From Bacillota bacterium (GTDB lineage Bacteria; Bacillota; Clostridia; Peptostreptococcales; Anaerovoracaceae), in the NCBI GenBank assembly GCA_029006195.1, contig JAQXGH010000048.1, positions 1-64,000 on the forward strand: a stretch of DNA of 64,000 nt, given 5' to 3'. The position numbers and the translations under genes were made by a program. The stretch's first letter is position 1. Each line of letters begins with the position of its first letter. Below the pieces are notes generated by a model. That model was given only the letters and a program-made list of their open reading frames with translations. It was not told where the DNA came from and did not search any database. Below, piece after piece: positions 1-9,677 of this stretch.

Positions 1-105
<105 letters not shown>

Positions 106-149
106 TCAGCAGTTAAGTCAGCTTAACTGCTGATTTACTAATTAATGTT

Positions 150-226
150 GGGCCATTAGCTCAGTTGGTTAGAGCATCCGGCTCATAACCGGACGGTCCT
201 GGGTTCGAGTCCCCGATGGCCCACCA
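150..226 (+). tRNA. tRNA with CAT anticodon (elongator Met or Ile2), CCA encoded
   Basis: Complete cloverleaf GGGCCAT..TCCGG-CTCATAA-CCGGA..ATGGCCC-A-CCA; CTCATAA loop gives anticodon CAT. Confidence 0.95.
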
Positions 227-239
227 TTTACAACTTTAT

Positions 240-315
240 AGGGGTATAGCTCAGCTGGTAGAGCAGCGGTCTCCAAAACCGCGTGCCGTGGGTTCGATTC
301 CTACTGCCCCTGCCA
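240..315 (+). tRNA. tRNA-Trp(CCA)
   Basis: Cloverleaf AGGGGTA..GCGGT-CTCCAAA-ACCGC..TGCCCCT-G-CCA. Confidence 0.95.
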
Positions 316-334
316 ATTCATTAAAACTTAATAT

Positions 335-411
335 CGGGGTGTAGCGCAGTTTGGTAGCGCAACTGGTTTGGGACCAGTGGGCCGCGGGTTCAAATCCTGC
401 CACCCCGACCA
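335..411 (+). tRNA. tRNA-Pro(TGG)
   Basis: Cloverleaf CGGGGTG..ACTGG-TTTGGGA-CCAGT..CACCCCG-A-CCA. Confidence 0.95.
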
Positions 412-424
412 TATTTTTATTAGT

Positions 425-501
425 GGGCCATTAGCTCAGTTGGTTAGAGCGTCCGGCTCATAACCGGCAGGTCCTGGGTTCGAGTCCCCGATGGCCCACC
501 A
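425..501 (+). tRNA. tRNA with CAT anticodon, second near-identical copy
   Basis: GGGCCAT..G-TCCGG-CTCATAA-CCGGC-A..ATGGCCC-A-CCA; differs from the 150-226 copy at about 3 positions around the top of the anticodon stem. Confidence 0.94.
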
Positions 502-524
502 TTAAAAAGCAAATTAAAATGTAT

Positions 525-600
525 GCCCAGATAGCTCAGTTGGTAGAGCAGGGGACTGAAAATCCCCGTGTCCTTGGTTCGATTCCGAGTCTGGGCACCA
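525..600 (+). tRNA. tRNA-Phe(GAA)
   Basis: Cloverleaf GCCCAGA..GGGGA-CTGAAAA-TCCCC..TCTGGGC-A-CCA. Confidence 0.95.
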
Positions 601-626
601 TTTTTTTTAAAAAAATATAGATACAT

Positions 627-657
627 AAAAAGGTTCCGGATTTTCAGGAACCTTTTT
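627..657. terminator. Intrinsic terminator, probably bidirectional (between tRNA cluster and convergent CDS)
   Basis: AAAAAGGTTCC-ggattttca-GGAACCTTTTT; A-tract and T-tract on opposite sides. Confidence 0.85.
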
Positions 658-670
658 GATTTTAATTTAA

Positions 671-1633
671 TTAGCATTTTCTACCTTGCCAAGTATTATC
701 AGCCCTCATCGTGTTATGAATGGTGTTTAGAATTGTTCTTTTCTTAAAGCTCCATTCGGGCGAAATAAGTGTTGATCTGGGAGCGTCACCTGATATACGG
801 TGAACTGTTATATCGGGTGGTATTATCTCAACTGCTCTGATGAGCAAGTCTACATATTCCTCCATTGTTTCGAATGGAACGAAATCCGGATACTTCTCGG
901 GAAGAAGTGAGCCTCTGACTACGTTCATCATGTGAAGTTTGATGCCGAAAATGTGATCGCCGGCAGAGTTTATTGGCATGCATGCGTGCTTTATGGACTG
1001 CATCATCATATCTTCGGTTTCACCCGGAAGTCCAAGTATGAGATGGGAAACTGTACGTATATTACGGCTTGCCAGCCTCTTTATGGCATCGTCATAATCT
1101 GCCAAATCGTGACAAAGATTCATTGCCTCGGCCGTTGAATCAAATGCTGTCTGAAGGCCTATTTCAACCCAGAGAAAAGTCTTCTTGTTAAGTTCGTCTA
1201 AAAGCTCCAGAACGTCTTCTGGGATGCAGTCTGATCTGGTTGCTATGGCCAAGCCGACAACACCAGGGTGATTTAGCGCTGCTTCGAACTTTTCGCGAAG
1301 CTCTGATACTTCTGCGTATGTATTAGTGTGACTCTGAAAGTAGGCTATGTATTTAGCTTCAGGCCACTTGGATTCTAGCAGTTTAATTTGCTCATCTAAA
1401 GCCTTGTGGATGGAATCTGCGTTAAAACCGCTGCTTGCCATATCACCGGAGCCGCTTTCGGAGCAAAACAGGCAACCTCCATAGCCTTTGCTTCCGTCTC
1501 TGTTTGGGCACGTGAATCCACCGTCTAGTGCGAGTTTTATTATCTTACAGCCGAAGTGCTTCTTAAGCCAGGGGCTGATCATGTTAATTCTTAAGTTTTG
1601 ACCGTCTGAGGTATCGAATATAATTGGTTTCAT
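671..1633 (-). CDS. TIGR01212-family radical SAM protein (YhcC-like)
   Basis: ORF contains CPNRDGSKGYGGCLFCSESGSGD cysteine cluster and YFQSHTNTYA, typical of this radical SAM family. Confidence 0.9.
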   Translation of the reverse strand: MKPIIFDTSDGQNLRINMISPWLKKHFGCKIIKLALDGGFTCPNRDGSKGYGGCLFCSESGSGDMASSGFNADSIHKALDEQIKLLESKWPEAKYIAYFQSHTNTYAEVSELREKFEAALNHPGVVGLAIATRSDCIPEDVLELLDELNKKTFLWVEIGLQTAFDSTAEAMNLCHDLADYDDAIKRLASRNIRTVSHLILGLPGETEDMMMQSIKHACMPINSAGDHIFGIKLHMMNVVRGSLLPEKYPDFVPFETMEEYVDLLIRAVEIIPPDITVHRISGDAPRSTLISPEWSFKKRTILNTIHNTMRADNTWQGRKC

Positions 1634-1669
1634 AGCGCAATTTTACCACAACTTTAATAGACTGAGCAA

Positions 1670-1698
1670 TTGATAGAAACAGCAATCTGATGTATAAT
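1670..1698 (+). promoter_or_regulatory. Sigma-A-type promoter for the queH-initiated gene array
   Basis: TTGATA (1670-1675), 17-bp spacer, TATAAT (1693-1698). Confidence 0.75.
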
Positions 1699-1746
1699 AA
1701 GCTGTTAAATAATGCAAATTGGTCAATTGATTCATGGGTAAAAAAT

Positions 1747-2391
1747 ATGAAAACTAAACCACAGATGGAATGTATCAATATAGAGCAAAATATCCTGATA
1801 GCAGAGGGCGGAAATCTTGAGGTTAAATTAGCTAAACCGACGCTGCTTATCCATAGCTGCTGTGGACCATGCAGTTCGGCTGTGTTAGAAAGGCTCGTTG
1901 ATGAATTCCAGGTTACAGTTTACTATTACAATCCATGCATCACAGATGAGGAAGAGTATAAACGCAGACGAGAAACTCAGTTGCAGCTTATCGAGAAGTT
2001 TAACGCTGATCACATAGGAGAATCTATCGTTGCCTATAAAGAAGGGCCTTACTGCCCTGGAGCGTTCCTTGAACTTGTTAGAGGACATGAGGATGACCCA
2101 GAGGGCGGCGTTAGATGTGCTATCTGCTTTAGACAAAGACTCGACAAGGTTGCTGAGACTGCCAGACTTTCTGGGTTCGATTATTTCGGAACCACATTGA
2201 CAGTCAGCCCTCATAAGAATTACAAGAAAATATCCGAGATAGGTTCAGAAATAGCTCTATTTTATGGCGTTTCTTTCCTTGACAGGGATTTTAAGAAGAA
2301 AGATGGATTCAAAAGATCAGTTGAATTATCAAAGAAGTATGGACTTTATAGGCAAGATTACTGCGGCTGTAAATTCAGCAAGTGGTATTAA
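1747..2391 (+). CDS. queH: Epoxyqueuosine reductase QueH (DUF208)
   Basis: LLIHSCCGPCSSAVLERL, YYYNPCITDEEEYKRR, YCGCKFS motifs. ORF track starts at 1690 but that lies upstream of the predicted TSS, so an internal ATG (1747 or later) is likely. Confidence 0.85.
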   Translation: MKTKPQMECINIEQNILIAEGGNLEVKLAKPTLLIHSCCGPCSSAVLERLVDEFQVTVYYYNPCITDEEEYKRRRETQLQLIEKFNADHIGESIVAYKEGPYCPGAFLELVRGHEDDPEGGVRCAICFRQRLDKVAETARLSGFDYFGTTLTVSPHKNYKKISEIGSEIALFYGVSFLDRDFKKKDGFKRSVELSKKYGLYRQDYCGCKFSKWY

Positions 2392-2424
2392 GTAATGTGC
2401 ATAGATATAGGAAAGGGGAACAAT

Positions 2425-3435
2425 ATGGCACAGTTAATTATTCCAAAAGATTACACTCCACAGATTGACTACATGGAAAGTCAGAGAGCAATCAAGAAGA
2501 TCAAAGACTTCTTCCAGCAGGAACTGGCATATGGCCTTAAGCTGAGAAGAGTATCTGCTCCACTTTTCGTACTTCCTGAATCAGGTCTTAACGACAACCT
2601 TAACGGTGTCGAAAGAACAGTTGGATTCACTATCAAGGACATGGATGAAAAGAATGTTGAAATCGTTCAGTCACTTGCTAAGTGGAAGAGAATGGCACTG
2701 GGAAGATATAACTTTAAGGCAGGTACTGGCCTTTACACTGACATGAATGCTATTAGAAGAGATGAAGAAATGGACAATCTTCACTCAGTATATGTTGACC
2801 AGTGGGACTGGGAAAAGGTTATCCACAAGGAAGACAGAAATCAGGAATACCTTCATGAAACAGTAAGAACTCTTTACACAGCTCTGAAGAACTTAAATGA
2901 CTTCGTTAACAGACATTACAACGAATTAAAGACAGATCTTCCTAACGAAATCTTCTTCATTACTTCACAGGAACTGGAAGATATGTATCCAGGACTCACT
3001 CCTAAGGAAAGAGAAGACGAAATCACAAGAGAAAAGAGAGCTGTATTTATCGAAAAGATCGGTGGCGCGCTTAAGTCAGGTGAACCACATGACGGTAGAG
3101 CTCCAGACTATGATGACTGGGAACTCAACGGCGACATCATCCTTTGGAACGATGTGCTTGATAGAGCAATCGAAATTTCATCAATGGGTATCAGAGTTGA
3201 TGAGGATGCAATGGACAGACAGCTTAAGATCGCTGGCGCTGATGAAAGAAGAGAACTGGACTTCCATAAGAAGATCTTAAACAAGGAACTTCCTTACACT
3301 ATCGGCGGCGGTATCGGTCAGAGCAGACTCTGCATGTACTTCCTGAGAAAGGCTCACATTGGTGAAGTGCAGGCTTCAATCTGGCCAGAAGAAATGATCA
3401 AGGAATGTGCAGAAAACGATATTTTCCTCCTGTAA
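2425..3435 (+). CDS. asnA: Aspartate--ammonia ligase
   Basis: MAQLIIPKDYTPQIDYMESQRAIKKIKDFFQ...YTIGGGIGQSRLCMYFLRKAHIGEVQ; SD GAAAGGGGAA before ATG 2425. Confidence 0.95.
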   Translation: MAQLIIPKDYTPQIDYMESQRAIKKIKDFFQQELAYGLKLRRVSAPLFVLPESGLNDNLNGVERTVGFTIKDMDEKNVEIVQSLAKWKRMALGRYNFKAGTGLYTDMNAIRRDEEMDNLHSVYVDQWDWEKVIHKEDRNQEYLHETVRTLYTALKNLNDFVNRHYNELKTDLPNEIFFITSQELEDMYPGLTPKEREDEITREKRAVFIEKIGGALKSGEPHDGRAPDYDDWELNGDIILWNDVLDRAIEISSMGIRVDEDAMDRQLKIAGADERRELDFHKKILNKELPYTIGGGIGQSRLCMYFLRKAHIGEVQASIWPEEMIKECAENDIFLL

Positions 3436-3450
3436 TTAAACAGATAAAGC

Positions 3451-5484
3451 GTGCAAATGAAATACATTGATGTTGTAATCGACAATAAAAGTGACAGTAC
3501 CGATATGCTGTATACATATGCATGTGAAGATGAAAATGTCAAACTTGGAAGCAAGGTACACGTACCCTTCGCTAGAAGTAAAAATCTAAGGGAAGGGTAC
3601 GTCATCAATACCGTAAGTGAGGACTCTCTTGATCCAGCGGTTATCCCTAAGATAAGAAAGGTGGATCATGTAGATGATGAAATCTCACTTACGGAAGAAA
3701 TGGTGAGCACAGCGGTGTGGATGCGCGGCAGATACATTTGCAGATACATTGATGCGATACACTGTTTCACGCCAGTTGGATCAAAGGCCAAGCGAGGCGG
3801 GCTTGAAAGCGTCATTTCAGATAGAGATGAAGAAGATACTATTAGCAAAACCCTCACACCTGAGCAGGAAGCGGCTCTTGAGATAATAGCCCAGGCTATA
3901 GACAGGCATGAGGCTGAAAGGTTTCTGATTCACGGCGTAACTGGAAGCGGTAAAACTGAAGTTTATATCCGCTCAGCTGAAGAGACTCTTAAGAAAGGCA
4001 GGGGTGTCATTATCCTGGTTCCAGAAATATCACTGACAGGACAGGTTATTGACAGATTCACTGAATTCTTCGGAGATGATTCGGTGGCTGTGCTTCACAG
4101 CAGACTAACACAGAGACAGAGATATGACCAATGGCAGCGAATACACAGGGGGGACGTTAGAATTGTCATTGGGGCCAGATCTGCAGTTTTTGCACCAGTA
4201 GAAAACCTGGGTTTGATAGTAGTCGACGAGGAGCACGAAGCAACTTACAAATCAGACTATACTCCTAAATATGACACCGTTGAGGTCGCTATTAAGAGGC
4301 TTCAGGATAATAGGAACAGAGGTGTCCTGATTTTAGGAAGTGCAACTCCTTCAGTGGTTTCATATAGCAGAAGCCAGGAGGGGATTTACAAATTAATAAA
4401 ACTGACTAAGCGATATAATGATGTTCAGATGCCATCAGCTGAGATCATTGATATGCGTCAGGAACTTAAGGATGGCAACAGATCGGTCGTAAGCCGTAGA
4501 ATGGTAACGGCCATAAATGAGCAACTAAGAGCCGGTAAACAGGTGATGCTGCTCATGAACAGAAGAGGTTATTCGACATTCATATCCTGCAGAGAGTGCG
4601 GGTATGTAGCCAAGTGCCCGACTTGCGGGCTTTCGCTCACTTACCATAACTCTGGCAGAATGCTGGAATGTCACTATTGCGGGCATACGGAGCCGGCGCC
4701 TGATATCTGCCCGGAATGCGGCAGCAGGTACATCAGGTACTTCGGAACAGGAACGGAGAAGGTCGAGGAAGAGATCAGGCAGCTTTTCCCTGAAAGTACT
4801 GTGGAAAGGATAGACCTGGATTCCGTAAAGAAAAAAGGCGAACTCAGTAGGAAGCTTAAAGCTTTTGGAAAGGGAAAAATCGACATCCTGATAGGAACTC
4901 AGCTCATTGCTAAGGGTTTGGATTTCAGAAACGTTGGTCTTGCCGGAATCATTTCGGCTGATGTTTCGCTGAACATCCCTGATTACAGATCGCCGGAGAG
5001 AACTTTCCAGCTTATAACCCAGGCCGCAGGAAGAGCGGGCAGAGGTGAAGAGCCTGGCAAGGTAATAATTCAGACATATAATCCTGATCACTACGCTGTC
5101 ACTTTAGCTGCGAAGCAGGATTTTAACAGCTTCTATGAAGCGGAAATGAAATTCAGAAATCTTATGGGTTATCCGCCGCTTTCGGACGTTTTTCAGATTG
5201 TGTTTACTGCAAATGATCCGGAAATTGCGGGCAGAGGTGCTCAAAACTGGTATGAAGCCATTATGAGCAGGATGACTGAAGATGAACAAAGAAACGTTTT
5301 CAGGCCTCAGGAAGCATATATGAGCAAGATTCGAGACACATACAGATATTCGCTTGTCATCAAATGTCCGAAGGGTCAGAGAAGACATTATGCGGATATT
5401 CTTCGTGAGGTCAAAGAATCTGAGAAAACAAAAAAGAACGAGTATATTGCTGTAGTGGACATTAATCCATACAGTTTCAGATAA
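3451..5484 (+). CDS. priA: Primosomal protein N' (replication restart helicase)
   Basis: Walker A GVTGSGKTEVY, DEEH box, Cys-rich Zn module CRECGYVAKCPTCGLSLTYH..CHYCG..CPECGS. Confidence 0.97.
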   Translation: MQMKYIDVVIDNKSDSTDMLYTYACEDENVKLGSKVHVPFARSKNLREGYVINTVSEDSLDPAVIPKIRKVDHVDDEISLTEEMVSTAVWMRGRYICRYIDAIHCFTPVGSKAKRGGLESVISDRDEEDTISKTLTPEQEAALEIIAQAIDRHEAERFLIHGVTGSGKTEVYIRSAEETLKKGRGVIILVPEISLTGQVIDRFTEFFGDDSVAVLHSRLTQRQRYDQWQRIHRGDVRIVIGARSAVFAPVENLGLIVVDEEHEATYKSDYTPKYDTVEVAIKRLQDNRNRGVLILGSATPSVVSYSRSQEGIYKLIKLTKRYNDVQMPSAEIIDMRQELKDGNRSVVSRRMVTAINEQLRAGKQVMLLMNRRGYSTFISCRECGYVAKCPTCGLSLTYHNSGRMLECHYCGHTEPAPDICPECGSRYIRYFGTGTEKVEEEIRQLFPESTVERIDLDSVKKKGELSRKLKAFGKGKIDILIGTQLIAKGLDFRNVGLAGIISADVSLNIPDYRSPERTFQLITQAAGRAGRGEEPGKVIIQTYNPDHYAVTLAAKQDFNSFYEAEMKFRNLMGYPPLSDVFQIVFTANDPEIAGRGAQNWYEAIMSRMTEDEQRNVFRPQEAYMSKIRDTYRYSLVIKCPKGQRRHYADILREVKESEKTKKNEYIAVVDINPYSFR

Positions 5485-5502
5485 AGTTTAGGAGGAAAAC
5501 AA

Positions 5503-5964
5503 ATGGCATTAAGAAATATTGTAGTAGAAGGCGCACCTATTCTCAGAAAGAGTTGCAGGCCTGTTGACGAAGTAAACGATAGAATTCAGATGATTCTCGA
5601 TGATATGGTAGACACTATGAGAGATGCTATGGGCGTTGGCCTTGCTGCACCACAGATCGGCATCATGAGAAGAATGTTCGTAGCTGAACCTGAGCCAGGT
5701 GAAGTTTACTACTTCGTTAACCCTGAAATCATCTCACTTGAAGGCGAACAGGAAAGCACAGAAGGCTGTCTTTCTGTTCCTGGAATGCAGGGTAAGGTAA
5801 TGAGACCTGAAAAGATCGTAATCAAGGGTCTTGATAGAGAAGGTAATGAACAGCAGTACACATTCGAAGGATTCCACGCAATCGTAATGTGCCACGAATT
5901 TGATCACCTCGAAGGGGTTCTTTACATCGATAAGGCAGACGAAGTGTACAGAATTGAAGAATAA
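5503..5964 (+). CDS. def: Peptide deformylase
   Basis: GVGLAAPQIG, EGCLSVPG, CHEFDHLEGVLYID motifs. Confidence 0.97.
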   Translation: MALRNIVVEGAPILRKSCRPVDEVNDRIQMILDDMVDTMRDAMGVGLAAPQIGIMRRMFVAEPEPGEVYYFVNPEIISLEGEQESTEGCLSVPGMQGKVMRPEKIVIKGLDREGNEQQYTFEGFHAIVMCHEFDHLEGVLYIDKADEVYRIEE

Positions 5965-5977
5965 ATCGGAGAAACAA

Positions 5978-6904
5978 ATGAAAGTAGTATATATGGGAAC
6001 ACCGGACTTCGCGGTTCCTGCAATGCAAAAGCTGCACGATGCCGGTTATGAAATCGCATATGCCGTAACTCAGCCAGATGCTGTGAGCGGCAGAGGAAAA
6101 AAAGTGAATTTCCCACCAGTAAAAGAAAAGGCGCTTGAGCTCGGTATCGAAGTTCTCCAGCCTGAAAAGGTAAGAGGTAATGAAGAGTTTATTCAGAAGA
6201 TCGCTGACGCGGCTCCTGATGTAATCGTAGTTGCTGCATATGGCCAGATCCTGCCGCAGTCAGTTCTGGACATTCCTCGACTTGGTTGTATCAACATTCA
6301 CGGTTCACTTCTTCCTAGATTCAGAGGAGCTTCTCCTATTCAGGCAGCGATTCTGGCTGGTGATGAGGAAACGGGTGTTACCATCATGCATATGGCTAAG
6401 AAGCTGGATGCAGGTAACATGATATCAAAGGCAAGCACGCCAATAGATAAGAAAACTGCAGGCGACCTTCATGATGAACTTGCGGTTTTAGGTGCGGAGC
6501 TTTTGCTTGAAACTATTCCTAAATTAGAAAATTGTGAAGGTGAAGTTCAAGATGAAAACCTGGTAACTTACGCTGGAATGATTACTAAAAAGGATGGCGA
6601 AATCGATTTCACAAAATCTGCTGATGAAATCGAAAGAATGAGCAGAGCTTTCTGTCCATGGCCAGGAACATTCACTCATCTGGGCGATAAGATGCTTAAG
6701 ATCTGGAAAGCTGATGCCATTATGGATAAAGATACGGGCAAGGCGCCAGGAACAGTTGTTGAAGCAAAAAAAGATACTCTTGAAATCGCGTGTGGAGAAG
6801 GCGTTCTTAAGGTTCTGGAAATACAGGCTCCAGGCAAGAAGCGCGTTACTGCGGGCGAATATTTAAGAGGCAACTCCATTGAAATTGGAACGGTTTTGGG
6901 ATAA
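5978..6904 (+). CDS. fmt: Methionyl-tRNA formyltransferase
   Basis: MKVVYMGTPDFAVPAMQ..., NIHGSLLPRFRGASPIQAAILAGDEETGVTIM. Start set at ATG 5978 rather than 5900, which lies inside def. Confidence 0.96.
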   Translation: MKVVYMGTPDFAVPAMQKLHDAGYEIAYAVTQPDAVSGRGKKVNFPPVKEKALELGIEVLQPEKVRGNEEFIQKIADAAPDVIVVAAYGQILPQSVLDIPRLGCINIHGSLLPRFRGASPIQAAILAGDEETGVTIMHMAKKLDAGNMISKASTPIDKKTAGDLHDELAVLGAELLLETIPKLENCEGEVQDENLVTYAGMITKKDGEIDFTKSADEIERMSRAFCPWPGTFTHLGDKMLKIWKADAIMDKDTGKAPGTVVEAKKDTLEIACGEGVLKVLEIQAPGKKRVTAGEYLRGNSIEIGTVLG

Positions 6905-6927
6905 AATATTAAACACGAGGTGATTAA

Positions 6928-7626
6928 ATGTATTATGGTATCGACCCCACAATAATAGTACTTATTCCTGCTATTATATTTACAATATTTGCTCAGGCTA
7001 AGGTTAAGAGTGCATACGCTAAGTATTCACAGATTCCTTGCAGCAGCAAGATGACAGGTGCTCAGGCTGCCAGAATGATTCTGGATAAAAACAATATGAG
7101 TCATGTTCCTATCGAAGTTATATCAGGTACATTAAGTGACAATTACGATCCAACTAAGGACGTAATGCATCTTTCTAATGGAATCGCTTACAGCAATTCG
7201 ATCGCGGCAGTAAGTGTTGCCGCCCACGAATCAGGCCATGCGATTCAGGATGGAAAAAACTTCGCATTTTTAAAGTTTAGAATAGCCATGGTGCCTATAG
7301 TGAATTTAGCTTCAGCTGCATCATGGCCTATTATAATAATCGGAATTATTATGGCTGGTGCGGGCAGTGTTTTTGGAAACACTGTTTTAGACATAGGAAT
7401 TCTGTTATTTGTTATTGTCGTTCTGTTCCATGCTGTTACGCTTCCTGTAGAACTGGATGCCAGTCGCAGGGCGCTTCAGCAGATGAATGCACTAGGTATT
7501 ATTACCGCCGCAGATGAAAGCGGCGCTAAGAAAATGCTTTCAGCAGCAGCTATGACATATGTTGCTGCACTGGCATCATCAATTGCATCACTGATCAGAA
7601 TTCTATTGATAAGAGGTAGAGATTAA
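6928..7626 (+). CDS. Zinc metallopeptidase, YugP family membrane protein
   Basis: AAHESGHAIQD zinc motif, hydrophobic segments; follows fmt as commonly seen. Confidence 0.88.
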   Translation: MYYGIDPTIIVLIPAIIFTIFAQAKVKSAYAKYSQIPCSSKMTGAQAARMILDKNNMSHVPIEVISGTLSDNYDPTKDVMHLSNGIAYSNSIAAVSVAAHESGHAIQDGKNFAFLKFRIAMVPIVNLASAASWPIIIIGIIMAGAGSVFGNTVLDIGILLFVIVVLFHAVTLPVELDASRRALQQMNALGIITAADESGAKKMLSAAAMTYVAALASSIASLIRILLIRGRD

Positions 7627-8915
7627 TGGATAACAATCGTAAAACAGCTTACCTCGTTCTTGAGGACGTAGAAAACAAAAAATCATATTCAAACCTTGCG
7701 CTGAATAATAGAATCGCTATGGTAAGACCATCTTCTCCTGCTTTTGTAAGAGAGCTGGTTTATGGCGTTCTTGAAAGAAAAATTACACTTGATTACTATA
7801 TCGAACAGCTAGTTAAAAACGGAATCAAGAGCTTAAAGTCAAGAGAACTTACAATTCTGAGAATGGGCATATATCAGCTCACTTACATGAATTCAGTTCC
7901 TGAATATGCTGCAGTAAATGAAAGCGTTAACCTGGCTAAGAAGTACTGCAATGGTAAGGATAAGCTCATTAATGGTGTTCTTAGAGAATATCAGCACAGA
8001 AAAATCATGATTAAATTACCTGAAGAGGATGTAGACGAAGTTCAGTATCTTTCGGTTAAGTATTCATATGAGCCATGGATCATCGAACTCTGGCTCAAAT
8101 ATTACGATAGAGCTTTTGTTGAGAAGCTCCTTGAGGCAGGTAACAGCAAACCTCCAATGACTATCAGACTTAACTGGCTTAAGGTTATTAAGAAGGACCT
8201 TGTTGATGCGCTGGAAAAGAGAGGATTCGAAGTAGAAGACGGAACTCTTTGTCAGAATGCCCTTCATGTTAAGGGAAGCGGACTCCTTGATTCAGACCTC
8301 TACGGCCATGGACTTTTCACTCCACAGGATGAAAGTTCAATGCTGGTTGCTGAAAAGCTGAACCCTAAGCATGGAGATTTAATCATGGACGTTTGCGCTG
8401 CTCCTGGCGGCAAGACAACTGCAATTGCAGAAAGAATGAATAATACAGGCAAAATCATTGCTTCAGACATTTACAGAAGAAAAATGGAAAATGTAGCAAG
8501 AGAAGCTAAGAGACTGGGAATCGAGAATATCGAAATTCGGACATGGGATGCTACAAGAGTTGACTCTGCATATGTTGCTAAGGCTGACGGAGTCCTGGTT
8601 GATGCTCCATGTTCAGGTCTTGGTGTTGTAAGAAGAAAGCCTGAAATCAAATACAAAGAAAAACCTGAAAAGATGAATGAACTGCCTAAGAAGCAGCTGA
8701 CGATTCTGTCATCATCTTCAGCATATGTTAAGGTAGGCGGTACTCTCGTTTACAGTACATGTACTATTAATCCTGAAGAAAACGAACAGGTAGTTGATAA
8801 GTTCCTGAGAAAGAACAGTTCATTCAAGAAGATAGAGCAGAAATTACTTCTGCCAACAGAAGATAATACAGATGGATTCTTCATCTGCGTTATGAAGAAA
8901 GATAAAGCACTCTAG
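7626..8915 (+). CDS. rsmB: 16S rRNA (cytosine(967)-C(5))-methyltransferase
   Basis: NusB-like N-terminus plus DVCAAPGGKTTAIAE, DAPCSGLGVVRRKPEIK, YSTCTINPEENE. Confidence 0.95.
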   Translation: MDNNRKTAYLVLEDVENKKSYSNLALNNRIAMVRPSSPAFVRELVYGVLERKITLDYYIEQLVKNGIKSLKSRELTILRMGIYQLTYMNSVPEYAAVNESVNLAKKYCNGKDKLINGVLREYQHRKIMIKLPEEDVDEVQYLSVKYSYEPWIIELWLKYYDRAFVEKLLEAGNSKPPMTIRLNWLKVIKKDLVDALEKRGFEVEDGTLCQNALHVKGSGLLDSDLYGHGLFTPQDESSMLVAEKLNPKHGDLIMDVCAAPGGKTTAIAERMNNTGKIIASDIYRRKMENVAREAKRLGIENIEIRTWDATRVDSAYVAKADGVLVDAPCSGLGVVRRKPEIKYKEKPEKMNELPKKQLTILSSSSAYVKVGGTLVYSTCTINPEENEQVVDKFLRKNSSFKKIEQKLLLPTEDNTDGFFICVMKKDKAL

Positions 8916-8939
8916 GATAATAGAAAGTGAAATCAGATT

Positions 8940-9668
8940 ATGATTCAAATTGGATTCAAGTGCAACAGAGGTGTTGTTAGGCAGAATAACGAGGATGCTT
9001 GTTTTGTTATGCCTAGCCATGATGTTTACATCGTGGCGGATGGCGTCGGCGGAAACAACTCAGGCGAGATAGCTAGCAGAACAGCTGTTGAAACAATAGC
9101 ATCATATGTTAAGGAAAAAGAACTTGAAAAATGCGAAACAACTGAAAACATATTTGAGTTTTTGACTGCAGCAATTGATACAGCCAATGCGAAGATTTTC
9201 ACTAGCGGAATGACGAATCCTCAGCATCGTGGAATGGCGACAACGCTGGTGATGATCTATATAAAAGATAATATCGGGTACATAGTTAATATTGGCGACA
9301 GCAGAGCATATGTGTTAAGAAACGGCAAACTATCACAGATTACTGTCGACCACACATATGTTAACGAACTTATAGCCAAGGGCGTTATTACAGAAGATGA
9401 GGCTGAAAATCATATACAGAAAAATGTAATAACTAAGGCTTTAGGTGCAGAGAGGTTTGCTGAACCGGATTTCTATCAGATAAACTTAAAGAGTGATGAT
9501 GTCATAATGCTCTGTTCAGATGGACTTTACGGTGAAGTAAATGAGGATAGAATAACAGACTTGATTATAAATGCAGAAACAATGAACGGACTTACAGCTG
9601 ACCTTGTTGATGAAGCAAATAGAGCTGGAGGAAGAGATAACATAACTGTTGTTTGCATAAGAGTTTAG
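8940..9668 (+). CDS. Stp1/PrpC-family PP2C protein phosphatase
   Basis: RQNNEDACFV, VADGVGGNNSGEIAS, GDSRAYVLRNG, GGRDNITVV; next to PASTA kinase. Confidence 0.94.
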   Translation: MIQIGFKCNRGVVRQNNEDACFVMPSHDVYIVADGVGGNNSGEIASRTAVETIASYVKEKELEKCETTENIFEFLTAAIDTANAKIFTSGMTNPQHRGMATTLVMIYIKDNIGYIVNIGDSRAYVLRNGKLSQITVDHTYVNELIAKGVITEDEAENHIQKNVITKALGAERFAEPDFYQINLKSDDVIMLCSDGLYGEVNEDRITDLIINAETMNGLTADLVDEANRAGGRDNITVVCIRV

Positions 9669-9677
9669 GAGGCACAG

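Noticed and set aside
444-677. 77-aa minus-strand ORF over tRNAs
   Set aside because: Overlaps two tRNA genes; peptides such as GGPSGTRTQDLPVMSRTL are well-known spurious translations of tRNA antisense.
4525-5091. 188-aa minus-strand ORF inside priA
   Set aside because: Fully antisense to a clear priA frame, no recognisable domain.
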